Positions 20,111 through 31,500 of a DNA stretch of 64,000 nt are shown here, piece after piece. A model generated the notes under the pieces. That model was given only the letters and a program-made list of their open reading frames with translations. It ran no database searches and was not told where the DNA came from. Numbering within the stretch: the stretch's first letter is position 1; every line of letters starts with the position of its first letter. The position numbers and the translations under genes were made by a program. Source of the DNA: Nakazawaea peltata (taxonomy: Eukaryota > Ascomycota > Pichiomycetes > Alaninales > Pachysolenaceae); assembly GCA_001599355.1 (NCBI GenBank), contig BCGQ01000001.1, positions 2,793,135-2,857,134 of the forward strand, read 5' to 3'.

Positions 20111-22122
20111 TTGGTTGAATGAATGAAATAAATTTGTCGACTGTTAATTGAATGAAAGGGAACGAAGGTAAACTTAAATATGGAGACAGACAACAAGGTT
20201 GTGTGTTGTGGCCATCGACTGTTCAAATTGAGCCAGCAATTTAAAACCTTGTACAGCTGAATTTGGTCAAAAAATCAAGTTGCAAGGAACAAGAATTAAT
20301 ATCGGTGATAAGTTGAGTATTATATATGCAGAAGATATGTTTACAAAGTTAAACCAAGACTATATCGAAAGAATATTAAAAAATTTTACCTAATTTGGGT
20401 TCGGTTTTAGAGTTCGGGATGCACAATATGGGATTCTTTTTATCACAAATATGTTACCTGAGAGCACCCGTGACGCACACTACTCTTATTTTATTCTTTG
20501 TGCGTCTATATACCGGTCCTTCAATCACCTTATAAAACTAGTGTTTTTTTTATACATGTGGGATCCCTTTAGAGTTGATTGGGCTGCTACTGAATAGTTG
20601 GCCATCTTGCATTGTTATTGTTTTCCCTATTCTTTTGCTATATAGTTATGTGGGTTTTGTGAGGTGCATTAGCTCTGCATATAGACTGCGCATCTATTTG
20701 CATTTGCAGCCGGGAAAGGGAAAATATTTTTCTATTAATACGAATCTACACCGAAAGAGGTAAAGAAAGATGAAAGGAAAAAAGAAATATGCTCCCAAAA
20801 CGGAGAAGATTTGAGGAAAAAGGGACTAGACTTTTTTAGCTCAGACTGATTTTTGACACAGACAGTCGGAGGGTAATCCTATCTAAGACTATATTTGACT
20901 CAAAGGTATTTGTGATTAACTAATTCAGGAAGGTTGGTAAAGAGTTGTGTCTCTCTTAAGGAGGTCACGGTTCTTGGAGACGGAGGGGAAAGTCAACTGG
21001 AGATATGGATCGAGGATTACCGCAAAACTGGACCGAATCCCCTCCATCAAATTCCCCCATTCCCCCAAGCTTTTTCTGCACCGTTTTTGCTCTCTAATCC
21101 ACCGACATGAAAACTTTACTGTTATACGCTCAGGAGAACAACTCGTAGAATTTTGAAGAAGCGAGTCTGCCAAGTAGATCTTCGAAGGAAATGAAACGTA
21201 ATATTAAGTACTAAAGAAGTGTGGAAATCATGGACATATTTCGGATACGTCAGAAGATCCTTCGGTGATCGATTACTGCATTTGTGAAACGTAAACATGG
21301 AATCTCTTTGACTTGAGGCGCTATTTTGACACTCGTAAACATAAGATCAGCTATTTACTAGACTATTTTTCGATGATTTGATTTGATTTGAAATTTCCAT
21401 CTCGTAGATTCCAAAATAGAATACCTGTGGAAGGGTCTAAAGAACTTTTCATGATTTCAGGCGAAACCTAATTCTATACATTGAACAATTGCTCTTCTCG
21501 GAAAGATGTTCTTTTCCCCTAATTGCAAGTTCGCTTATTTCCAAAGCTGGGCGTTACACCCTCACGGAAACAACCTTACTTTAAGTCAAGATACATTTCA
21601 GCATAAATAAAATATATTTTATAGCTAAAATTATAGTAAAAAATTTTATAACTCAGGAGACTTCACAATTGAGTTGACAGCCTCGTAAATACCGACATTG
21701 TCAAGACAATAAGCCTTATGAACAGGGTTTTACTGGTCTGGTGTTCATCGGTTAAATCATAGATATAAACAGGATTCTAAAATTGATATATTGCTCAAGA
21801 GTAGCAAACGATAGATAAATTTGATAGACAATAACATGACGCCACAGTTTTTGTACTCTGAATTTTCTTGTTGGCCACTACTCCCGAGCTGTCCTTCTTC
21901 AACTAGAATCCGGCAGATGGTCTCGTCTTCTATCATCTTCTCCCGTCATACCCCCTTCTATCATCCTAACTAACCCCACCTCCCATCTCGATAGTCGTGC
22001 GTCCATACTCAATTTCCCAATCTGGCTCGCTTTATAAGCAAAAAATTTTTTGCGGGTCTTCTGAGGTGATTTCTAATCAATAAGCGCCGTTAATGCTCAG
22101 ATAGATATTGAAGACTTGGAAC
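20111..22122. other. Two-kilobase divergent intergenic region between the Bem1-like gene and NFU1
   Basis: The largest gap in the window. It must hold two promoters, but that needs far less than 2 kb. TATA-like and poly-T runs occur near 20530-20560 and poly-A/T near 21600-21645. Short protein-like frames occur on the minus strand near 21646-21800 (see findings), none recognisable. No tRNA A/B box pair seen. Confidence 0.45.
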
Positions 22123-22923
22123 ATGTTTAACAGCAGAATACTACTGAGTTCGAGGAAATCTGTGCTCGGGATGAGCATGGGATCCAGAATCTCGCCACAT
22201 TTCACCAAGTTTTCTCCACTTTCACTGAGTAGAAACTTGTTCATCCAAACTCAGACCACCCCTAATGACTCCGCATTGAAGTTCTTACCTTCGATGCAAA
22301 TTTTACAACCAGAACAGACAATGGAGTTCCTTTCTGGAAGAGAGCTGTACAAGTCGCCATTGCTGTTGAAGCTTTTCTCGATCGACGGCATTAGATCGAT
22401 TATGTTAGGACCTGACTTCATCACCATTGAAAGACACCCAGAACCCGAGCATGAATGGAGTCTTTTGAAGCCTGAAATTTTTGCGATTTTGACCGAATTC
22501 TTGACTTCAGGTGAACCAATCATCAGAGAAGGATACGAAGAACCAGTTGACACCCTGATAAATGAAGATGATGACGAGATTGTGTCGATGATTAAAGAGT
22601 TGATCTTCACCAGAATCAGACCGGCCATTCAAGATGATGGTGGTGATATTGAGTTTGTTAAATTCGAGGAAGATTCAGGAACCGTATATCTTAGATTAAG
22701 AGGTGCTTGTAGATCATGCGACTCGTCGTCTATCACTTTGAAAAATGGTATCGAATCCATGTTAAAGCACTATATTGAAGAAGTGGAGAACGTTGAACAA
22801 ATTGAAGATTATGAAGAAGATGAAGATCTTGACCCTTTAGTCGAGGCTAAGAAAAGACGATTGGAGCAACAGGAAAGAGAGCTGCAAAAACTGTTGAATG
22901 ATGATGTCCCTCCTATTTTATGA
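22123..22923 (+). CDS. NFU1: Nfu1, mitochondrial iron-sulfur scaffold/carrier
   Basis: Mitochondrial matrix protein that delivers [4Fe-4S] clusters to lipoate synthase and respiratory enzymes. The frame opens at a TTG (22108); the first ATG, 22123, gives 266 residues. The N-terminus is rich in Ser and Arg with almost no acids (about 1-45), a good mitochondrial presequence. The Nfu N domain follows (about 46-135; FIQTQTTPNDSALKFLP, SPLLLKLFSIDGI). The NifU-like domain (about 150-225) holds the cluster-binding motif GACRSCDSS with C196 and C199. The C-terminal 40 residues are an acidic helix. It converges on the multi-RRM gene across a 460-bp gap. Confidence 0.95.
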   Translation: MFNSRILLSSRKSVLGMSMGSRISPHFTKFSPLSLSRNLFIQTQTTPNDSALKFLPSMQILQPEQTMEFLSGRELYKSPLLLKLFSIDGIRSIMLGPDFITIERHPEPEHEWSLLKPEIFAILTEFLTSGEPIIREGYEEPVDTLINEDDDEIVSMIKELIFTRIRPAIQDDGGDIEFVKFEEDSGTVYLRLRGACRSCDSSSITLKNGIESMLKHYIEEVENVEQIEDYEEDEDLDPLVEAKKRRLEQQERELQKLLNDDVPPIL

Positions 22924-23383
22924 TTTCCATGACTATATTACTCTACTAAGGTTTTATTACCTTTGAATATTCTACTTATTAAAATAAAATTTATGTCTTG
23001 TATGGTTGTATGTAGGTAGGTCTGTGATTTGATAATAGTTAGGTCTCTGACTCGCTTAATGCTAGAGAGACGACTCTCCTCTACTTAAGCTCTAACGGTA
23101 TGACTAACATCGCTTAAAGTATCCCATTGGGTAATGTAAAGGTCGTGCACAGCTAATAATTACCGATCGGGATTACTATGTATAACATTATTTTGTAAAG
23201 GTCGTGCATAATACAAAAGGGACTGTAGTTCTATAACACGTGATAGAGTAGGCCTCGATGCCGAATGACATCGATTAGATACAGAGTAGATACCTAATAG
23301 ACACCAATTTAGCATATAGAGTAACAATCCTATCTACACACTATAATATTCATCATTTTTTGCTATACAGTTACCCCTCTTTT
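22924..23383. other. Convergent intergenic region with a short direct repeat
   Basis: 3' flanks of NFU1 and the RRM gene. TGTAAAGGTCGTGCA occurs twice, at 23135-23149 and 23194-23208, 59 bp apart in the same orientation. Also CACGTG at about 23238. No gene seen. Confidence 0.5.
23135..23208 (+). repeat. Pair of 15-bp direct repeats
   Basis: Exact copies of TGTAAAGGTCGTGCA begin at 23135 and 23194. The intervening 44 bp show no further similarity. Confidence 0.7.
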
Positions 23384-25411
23384 CTACTCTTCTACTTTTT
23401 CATTCAGAGTATTTGAATCATCAGTCACAACGTAAGTGGAACTAGGAGACACAGAAGAGGAAGACAGGGATCTATGTGATCTTCCTTGATGATGGCGATG
23501 TGATCCCGGATGAGGCATTCCACCAGTTGTAGCACCAGGCTGGTAATAATAGTAAGGGTAAATTGGGGCTCCGTAAGGAATTTGCAGCATCTGCATCATC
23601 TGCAGCATCTGCAGCATTTGCATTAACAGCGGGTCAGGCATGAACCTAGCTGAAGCCAGTTGTGGAATCGGAATTGGGGGTCCATTACCTTGTATAGGAG
23701 TAGCAACAACCCCTGCTCCCGACAGAGGAGGTGTAAGTGGGCTTGCATAGTTGAAGTGGTTCTGATTATAATGGTGGACTACCCCATTTGCTCCGACACG
23801 ATTATCTTTACGTTGAGCAAAAGAGACATGTAAAGTATGTTCCTCATCAAGTGCATAATTGGCCATTGCAACTAAGGCCGTAGACAGCTGATGCGGATGC
23901 TTGAAACACACAAATCCATAACCCTTAGAGTGTACACCATCTGAAGTTATCACTTTAGCACTAACTATCTCTCCAAACTCTGAAAAAATGTCGGCTAATT
24001 CATCATCCCCAATGTCTAAAGGTAAATTCTTGATATACAAATTGGAATCCTGATAGTTGGGGCCAGCAATGGGCAAACCATTCTTGATAAATGCACTGTT
24101 ATTATAAGAATTTGGGGTATTATTTTGCAGAGGAGGATAATATGGTGGCACTGGGACAGACAGAACCGAAGGTTTAGGCAGTGGATAACCATTATTAACC
24201 ACCACATAATTACTTTTAGGGGTAATCGGAGCAGCAAAAGGTAAAGAGGGCGAATGGTGCAGTGATCTAGGGCCATTCAGATCAGTCACACTACCTCCTG
24301 GTACGACTGGAGGAGGTAAATAGATTCTCATATTACTGAAATCTCTATTCATCATCTCGAAATCAGACTGATCCCCTTGCATCCGATCCTTCTTTTGCAG
24401 TCTGGAGATGGAAAGACGAATGCCAGGACGTATTTCGAAATAATTCAAATTCTGCATAGCATTAAAAGCTTCCTCATGAGTTGCAAAATTGATAAATCCA
24501 AACCCTTTGAGCTTTTCATCCTCATTTGAAGGCAAAAACGACGATTCCACCTTACCATACTTGGAAAACAACGAGTTTATCTCGCTGGAAGTTATATCCT
24601 CGGGAATGTTCTTCACATATAAGTTAGTATACATAAGTTTTTCCATTTCTAGTCTTTCTAAACGCTCCTTTTTCGATATGTGATGGTTAATATAAAACTC
24701 ATTTCCATGGATCACTTTATTATTCAACTCCTCAGTAGCCCAATCTGCAAATTTCTTTAACAAGAAATTGACAAACCCGTAGTTCTTACTTTTATTATTG
24801 TCATCATAGACAATTTTGCATACCGTCAACTCTCCAAATTGCAGGAAAATCAGTTGCAAATCATCTTCTGTGATCTCTTTAAAATTATCGTTACTTTTTT
24901 CATTATTGTCATCATCATTAGTGGTAGAAACTGGGGTCCAGCGTACGTATAAATTTCCAGGATGCGAAAGGTTATCGTATATGACTTCTAATTTTGATTC
25001 ACCTTCTTCGAGAGAATCTTTTAAATCCAAATAACATAAATCTGCATCATTTGCATCTTTAAATTTGATTGTAAAATGATGAGTGAAATTATGGCTCTCA
25101 TTAGAAGATGCGGTAGACGCAGTCGCTACTGAAAATTGGACGGTTTCGTATTGGTCGATGATTTTTTGTGCTGTTTCAATGTTCTTTTCCAAGGTATGTA
25201 CGTAAATTTTGGTCGGATATACTTTGGTGACAGGGTGGTTTGAAATTGCTGTGGCGGATTGATCAGATGAGGGGTGGGTGGCAATTGGTGGCTCCGAGTA
25301 AGGGGCGCCCGAGACTGGCGCATCCGAGTATGAGCTCTCATCCATTTCGGACATCTGACTGGATTCAGCAGTATTCTGACCCGATTGATCAACCGTTGGA
25401 TCAATTGACAT
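23384..25411 (-). CDS. Multi-RRM RNA-binding protein (PABP-like, Pes4/Mip6-like)
   Basis: A 675-residue RNA-binding protein. Four RRM-like units can be placed: a degenerate one at about 67-150 (starts KIYVHTL), one at about 152-245 (NLYVRW, YGFVNF), one at about 262-338 (NLYVKNIP, GFGFINF) and one at about 457-535 (NLYIKNLP, GYGFVCF). The second to fourth carry RNP2 and RNP1 motifs. Four RRMs recall Pab1 and the meiotic-type proteins Pes4 and Mip6, but the Pab1 C-terminal MLLE domain is missing. Between RRM3 and RRM4 lies a Pro/Asn-rich linker. The C-terminus has a Met-x-Gln repeat and then Tyr/Pro-rich and His/Ser-rich segments. The repeat is written with CTG codons, so in this yeast it reads Met-Ala-Gln, not Met-Leu-Gln. 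The exact orthologue is uncertain. Confidence 0.82.
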   Translation of the reverse strand: MSIDPTVDQSGQNTAESSQMSEMDESSYSDAPVSGAPYSEPPIATHPSSDQSATAISNHPVTKVYPTKIYVHTLEKNIETAQKIIDQYETVQFSVATASTASSNESHNFTHHFTIKFKDANDADLCYLDLKDSLEEGESKLEVIYDNLSHPGNLYVRWTPVSTTNDDDNNEKSNDNFKEITEDDLQLIFLQFGELTVCKIVYDDNNKSKNYGFVNFLLKKFADWATEELNNKVIHGNEFYINHHISKKERLERLEMEKLMYTNLYVKNIPEDITSSEINSLFSKYGKVESSFLPSNEDEKLKGFGFINFATHEEAFNAMQNLNYFEIRPGIRLSISRLQKKDRMQGDQSDFEMMNRDFSNMRIYLPPPVVPGGSVTDLNGPRSLHHSPSLPFAAPITPKSNYVVVNNGYPLPKPSVLSVPVPPYYPPLQNNTPNSYNNSAFIKNGLPIAGPNYQDSNLYIKNLPLDIGDDELADIFSEFGEIVSAKVITSDGVHSKGYGFVCFKHPHQLSTALVAMANYALDEEHTLHVSFAQRKDNRVGANGVVHHYNQNHFNYASPLTPPLSGAGVVATPIQGNGPPIPIPQLASARFMPDPLLMQMLQMLQMMQMLQIPYGAPIYPYYYYQPGATTGGMPHPGSHRHHQGRSHRSLSSSSVSPSSTYVVTDDSNTLNEKVEE

Positions 25412-26874
25412 ATTGATCTTTTAAATGAAAATGTGATAAAAATAGAACAATAACGCCCTGAGGTAAAAACAAAAAAAGTGGTTAAAAATAGATGACAAGA
25501 GAGTCCTGAACGATTCAATTGACTCGATAAAGTTCTCAGTTAACCAGCGCCAATATAAATGTCAGCGGTTCGGTATCCCAAAGGGAGTCTAATTGTAATG
25601 AGCAAGAAAATAAAAGGGCAATAAGAAAAAGATCTGATGATATGTAGAGCGTGCTTTGCCCCTAGGCTGTGTGTGAATTGAGGTGAGGCGACAAACGGAG
25701 TCCGATATGTCCAATGGCTCAAATATTAAAGCTCTTGTTGATGGATCACAATTCCCAACGCTGATATTTCGATTGATTCAATTTAATAATTAGTGTTTGC
25801 TGAGAAATGTTAGGAAAATTTTTTTGTCTAGGGCCTTTGCAGGAATCTTCTGCGCCTGGATGACTTGATTTTCTATTGGGCAAGGCAGGGAGGGCAGGAT
25901 GGAAGGAGGGGATGCAGGGTTAAATAGGGGTGAATGGAGAGGAATAATAAGGAGTAAATAAGTTTTGAGAAGTGTGAGTGTAAGATAGGATAAACAGAGT
26001 TTAGAAGTACAAACTTAAGAGTTTAACGTCTCCACCTTTCCGTTGATGCCCCGAGGCAAACAGCAAAATTGCCCTTGTTATTTTTAATTTTTCTTGCTTT
26101 TTAGTGCGTCTAGATACATGCAGTAAAATTAGACCATATAGACTATTTTTCAGAGAAGGGACGGAGGGGTGGGAGATATGTGAGGGATGAATGGGAGGTA
26201 ATAGGGTCATCGGTGAAAGCCGGGAGGTTTTATTCAACATCTCCTACGTATATTCAACCAACTAATTAGCCCCTCCCCTTCAAATAGTATTTTTTTACTA
26301 CTACACCGGGAATCCCTTAGATGCATCTTTATATGCGAATATATGTGAGGAATATAAGTCATAGCCCGAGTAAATTGAACGAATCTAGAGTGGAGGCTTG
26401 GGATAGAGTTGAGTATCAAATGATGAATAGATTGCTAGGGTCTAGAAATTTGTCGAAATCTTTAAAACTACACCGTGCACTCTCTCTTTTCACTCAAAAT
26501 CTTATCCCGAAACATCCCTCCTACAATTCCTTACATTTTCTCTTAGACTCGTTTTACGTCTAAACTGCATGATATTTTCTGTTTATTATTAGAAGGAGAT
26601 AAATTTGTAAAATGCTCAGCACCATAAGAGTATCCCTAAATATACTGAATATATGAGCTATATATACGAAATAACAATAGCCATCGATAGTGTTTCAGAT
26701 TACTGTCTCTACCTAGGATTGTATTCTGAGTCACCAATTTATTATCTCGAATATCCCTATTCTTTCCCACCTCTCATTGCCTCCCCTTCCAGTCCATTTT
26801 AAGGGTTCACAAAAACATAAACAAATAAACAAATTGAGAAAATCACAGACATTTGTGTGAAAAAAAGGTGAGGG
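25412..26874. other. Divergent intergenic region between the RRM gene and SLX1
   Basis: About 1.46 kb with purine-rich (GGGAGG-type) patches around 25880-25960 and no credible gene. Several ATG frames of 60-80 codons lack any domain. Confidence 0.45.
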
Positions 26875-27720
26875 ATGGCAGTTTTCGCCGTGATAGAAGG
26901 GAAGAGGTGGACGATGAGCAAGCGGCAAAGTGAGTTTTACTGTTGTTATCTACTCCGATCAACACCCAAACCAAAATCCTTCTACATTGGGTCGACACCG
27001 GACCCAATTCGGCGTTTACGTCAGCATAATGGAGAACTTACAGCTGGGCTGTACCGTACCAAGAGACAGGGGTTCAAGCCTTGGAAAATGGGGATGTGCG
27101 TGTATGGGTTCCCTTCCAAGAACAGTGCCTTGATGTTTGAGCATCTGTGGCAGCATCTGTATCAGACACGACATATCCCTGTTGAGAAAAGAGTATCTAA
27201 ATCGAGGACATCTGGTATCACCATGAGACATAAAATACTGAATGCTAAATTGCTATTGAATTGTTCCTTCTTCAATAAGCTCGATCTCAAAGTTCAGATA
27301 TTCGACCATGAGATTTATCAAGTATGGATGGAGAATAAATTTAAAATAACAATACCCTCAGATTTACATGTGGATTATAATGAAGCCACACCCGGAGATA
27401 TTAATTATGATCAGATATCAGAATTCTTAGGGAACTACAAAGCTCAACAAGAGCAGCTACTTGAACAAATCAAAGATACCATACTTAAGCTGCCACATTA
27501 CAGATGCTCTCACTGTGACAAAGAAATAGATCTCGATACGGAATTGTTTACAAATTGTTACCAATGTTGGGAACAACTAACCCACCTCAATTGCATGGCT
27601 TACACTCAAGAAGAGTTAGTGCCCACTATTGTCGAATGCACCAAATGTAACAAGCCCTTGAAATGGGCTCAGCTTCTGAGATTGGCAAGAACAACCCGAG
27701 GCTGGCTCGAGAAACGATAG
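26875..27720 (+). CDS. SLX1: Slx1, GIY-YIG structure-specific endonuclease subunit
   Basis: Catalytic subunit of Slx1-Slx4, which cuts branched DNA such as stalled forks in rDNA. The GIY-YIG domain begins FYCCYLLRS and SFYIGSTPDPIRRLRQHNG and contains the catalytic Arg/Glu block (RLRQHNG, FEHxWQH). The C-terminal zinc-binding RING/PHD-like domain has C-x2-C at CSHC, then CYQC, HLNC and CTKC. The first ATG gives 281 residues; an internal ATG at 26914 (MSKRQSEFYCCYLL) matches the family start better and would give 268. Two CTG codons sit where S. cerevisiae Slx1 has Ala: 27049 (before YRTK) and 27145 (FEH-A-WQH). A further CTG at 27157 faces Gly. Confidence 0.94.
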   Translation: MAVFAVIEGKRWTMSKRQSEFYCCYLLRSTPKPKSFYIGSTPDPIRRLRQHNGELTAGLYRTKRQGFKPWKMGMCVYGFPSKNSALMFEHLWQHLYQTRHIPVEKRVSKSRTSGITMRHKILNAKLLLNCSFFNKLDLKVQIFDHEIYQVWMENKFKITIPSDLHVDYNEATPGDINYDQISEFLGNYKAQQEQLLEQIKDTILKLPHYRCSHCDKEIDLDTELFTNCYQCWEQLTHLNCMAYTQEELVPTIVECTKCNKPLKWAQLLRLARTTRGWLEKR

Positions 27721-28563
27721 AATATTTAGAATTTAATACACGACCACAACATTTCCAGTATTTTCTCCACTGTGTCCCGCATGCCTTGCCTAATTTAGCG
27801 AATGAGGGGGCAGAGCATAAAGACCGAGGTCAAATGACAAGGCGAGGCACTCAATCTCCATCTAAACATGTTTTGGCTCTCTCCGTGTTTTGACACTCCA
27901 TAGGGAGAGTGCAACTTATCTCACCATCAAAGTCCCAATAATTCACCCAAGGCTTGATTCCAAACTATTTTTAGCTCCACTCCGTCAATCTTAATTTCCC
28001 AAATGCCTGCCCCTGCCTCTCTGCGTTTCTTGTTTATAATTTCAAATTAAGAAATTTCCCTCTTCTTGCTGCGTCTGTTTCATGTCGTTTAAAAAGAAAC
28101 AATAGAGCGAGGGAGGTGGATCGGTAGCAAAGGAGAGAGAAAGAGCAGCATATTGTTGAACAATGCTCCAAAAACAGAAAAACCTTACTTTGAATGCCGC
28201 CAGTTTTAATATGTAGCTAAACTGTAACCAACCAGGGCACATTTTCTTAATGCTAATTTTTTCTGCTACCAACAAACAACCTTGGAATTTAATTCATAAA
28301 TAGTTGCCTGGTCGGATGCAACTGGTTTCTATTATTTATATAGTTATTGATATCTGATTAAGCTGTTGGCCTTTTTTCAATAATTTGACATTCAAAGTCT
28401 TTTCATAACTTACTTCCCATCCTCCTGTTTCACTTGCCTCATCCGGAAGTCAGCAATCGAAAACGTTTTGCTTTAAATTTATTCATCTCATATACTGGCA
28501 TTACATTCATTATTATCAGCTCTAAAGCTTAACATACATTCGTTTTCATTCATTCATTTGCAT
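27721..28563. other. Intergenic region upstream of the DUF1765 gene
   Basis: About 840 bp, AT-rich toward the right, acting as the promoter of the next gene. Nothing else recognised. Confidence 0.45.
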
Positions 28564-31500
28564 ATGGGTTCCACATCCAGTGACCATACAAGTGACTCTT
28601 CGTCACTCAAGTCTGGGAAAAGTGTCTCTTTGATCAAGCATTTGAAGAGGAGAACAGAATCCCATCTGAGTATCGATGAGATTCCTCAAAGACTGGTATC
28701 GGGAAGTCGTATTGCCAGTCTTAATAGTAACTACATAAATGGTGATATGAGATCGGTACGATCTTCCAGCAGTCTTGCAACCATGTCAACATCCACCACT
28801 TCCCTGACCGTTACCAGAGAGAATAACTCATCTCCAAACTTGACTTCTTCCAATAATAAAAAATCCAATGAACTGTTAAAGAAAGTGATAAGAATATACA
28901 AGAAACTTGACCATGGTTTACAGAAGTTTGACTCGAAACCAAACGGGATATTCAAGACAAACATCTTAAGAGTCACTTTGCTCCCATTTTTACGAACTTC
29001 TTCTACAGAGAACAACGAACATTTAGTCCACGTATCCAATTTCAACAAACAAATCACTGGTACGGCCATTTCATGTTTGGCAAAATGGTGGAGTCTGATT
29101 TTACTGCTGTTGAAATCAACTCAACCTCCTATGAGCCCATCTGATAGAGCTGTCTATTTAGAATGTGTCTCGAGAATCATCACCCGTAAAGAATGGTCTT
29201 TGTCCATGGCCCAGTTCCAGAAATTACTCACAGAAACTTTAGAATACAGCATCTCCAGACTTAACTTGAAGACTTTATCATTATCAATTTCTGCTTTTGT
29301 GGGCAAAGTATTTGCTTATAGTTACTTTTACCTTCCGGATGTGTCGACTCTGTTGTTATTTTTACTTGGAGTGAAACAAATCTCGGTAGAACAGGTGTGC
29401 AAACATGTTCCTCACGCTAGAGATCATGTAACCCTGGCACTTCCAAAGATGTTCACCCCACAAACCCGTCATCTCGTTGGATATTTTGGCAAGAAAAATG
29501 TCCCTAGATCCGAGAAGAAGTTCCTCAATGCTCTGATTCCTCCGGCTAGACCGGTTGCAGGAATAGTTGACCCCAAGGGACTCTGGGTAAAAAGGTGGTG
29601 CTCTTTTGATTCTGATGTCTTCTGCTCTTTCTTAAGACACTACTTGAACATCACATCTCAGTTTATTGCTCCAGAAGTGGCCAGAGTTACATCTCAGTCC
29701 TCGATCCCAGCCATGGCTGCCAATACCAGCACTGATACTGCTTTATTAGCTCAAGCACCAGGATTAATGATCATTTTGGCCCACTGCTACGAAAGTATCA
29801 ACGATTCGATCATGACTCGTTGTTCTAAGAATAGTAAATTGAGAGATGCTAAAGACGTCAATATCAGTTTCTTCAATAATGGACTGGCAAACGACGCTAA
29901 GATTAACAACAAATTAATAGACCCAACAACCAACATTTCCAATAATGTGATCAGAATATTACAACTGTTAAGAGATTTCCTTCATAACTCATACGATGAG
30001 CAAGAATTGTTAATGGCCCCATTGGTGATTCAGATGTTCGACCAAGTCTTACAATCATACGCTTGTACTATAAGTGCGTACAATGCAGAGATGTCTGGTT
30101 ACATCTTAGACATTGCTACGGAATTTATGATGAATGTGGTGAAGAAGTCAAAAGAGAAGAGGGCTCCAGTGTCATACTGTGTATCTATAGAGTGGAACTT
30201 TTGGATTTGTGCGATCCAAAATATGTTGGAAACTTCCAATATCAATTCGGAATTGAAACTGCTCTCGACTCTCTTCAATATTTGGGATCTCTTCCCAAGC
30301 AGTTATTTCATCCAAGGTAGTAATAACATGCCTCTTCCAAAATGGTACATCAACGAACAAGAGGGTGTTAAATGGAATGTGACCACCTGGCTCATTTCGC
30401 TTCCTATGTTTGATAAATATTTCTTCCATTGGCAGCCTCTTATAAGATCATACTACCATCGTTTGATCTGCTGGAGACTTCTTGTCTTCACTAATAGTGA
30501 AATCACCGAGCAGGATGAAAGTATCCGTCGTATCATAGAGTCTCGTCTCAATTCGGTATATGAGCATTTGTTAGAGTTAGTACAAGGGATGGAAGGGTCG
30601 ATTCCCGATATGTCTCTGTCGACTCCAATGGCTAACCGTAAGATTGTGATCAATCGTATTCTACAGAGCAATGAATTCTTTATTTCCGACAGCTTACTGA
30701 ACGAAGTATTGACCTTGCCGGCCTCAACAACCAACAATAGTATCACTAGAAGAATCCATGCCTACGAGATATTTGATGATGCTATTTACTGTTCGAATAC
30801 TACTGTGGAACCTAAGAAGGGGTCTCAAAGAAACCTATCATCATCATCTGGGTCCTCTCCAAGATTACAAGCTTCAAGAACCTCTTCAGGCCATTCACCA
30901 GCTTCATCGTTTGTAGGAAATGCCTTGAAGTTCTTCAAGAAACAGACTTCCTCATTATCTGAAGAAACGGCACCTCCTCCAACTATCGTAACAGAGGAGA
31001 CAAACTTACAACATCCTAGCCCGGGATCATCATCATCTACCTCTAAACTCTCATCGATGTTATTACAATCACCTTCATCGATCACCAAGACGTTCTCATC
31101 GATCTCATTATCGTCAAGATCGTCATCTCCAAGTTTGATGTCGATGTCCAACAACACTTCGCCTCCTTCATCATCGATCTCTGATATATCAGACCTTGAG
31201 TCATTGAATTACAAAGATGATTCTTTCAACGAAGAGGATTTGGAAAGCGTGAACCCTCCATTGCCTCCTGAGTTGGGTAAACGTGCCCCTGAGATAGGTA
31301 GACCCGAGTACCGTTTCCAACTTGTCTTCAACGAGAACGGCATACAAAGACAGTTACAAGTGATTAAAGACACTAAATTCATTCGTCGTGTAAGTACCGC
31401 CGACTCGACTAACGCTTCGGCTATGGGATTCACTTCGTCAGGGTTATGTGACGAAGTACCCCGCTTTGTCAAATTACCCGACCTAGACAAGATCTTAAGA

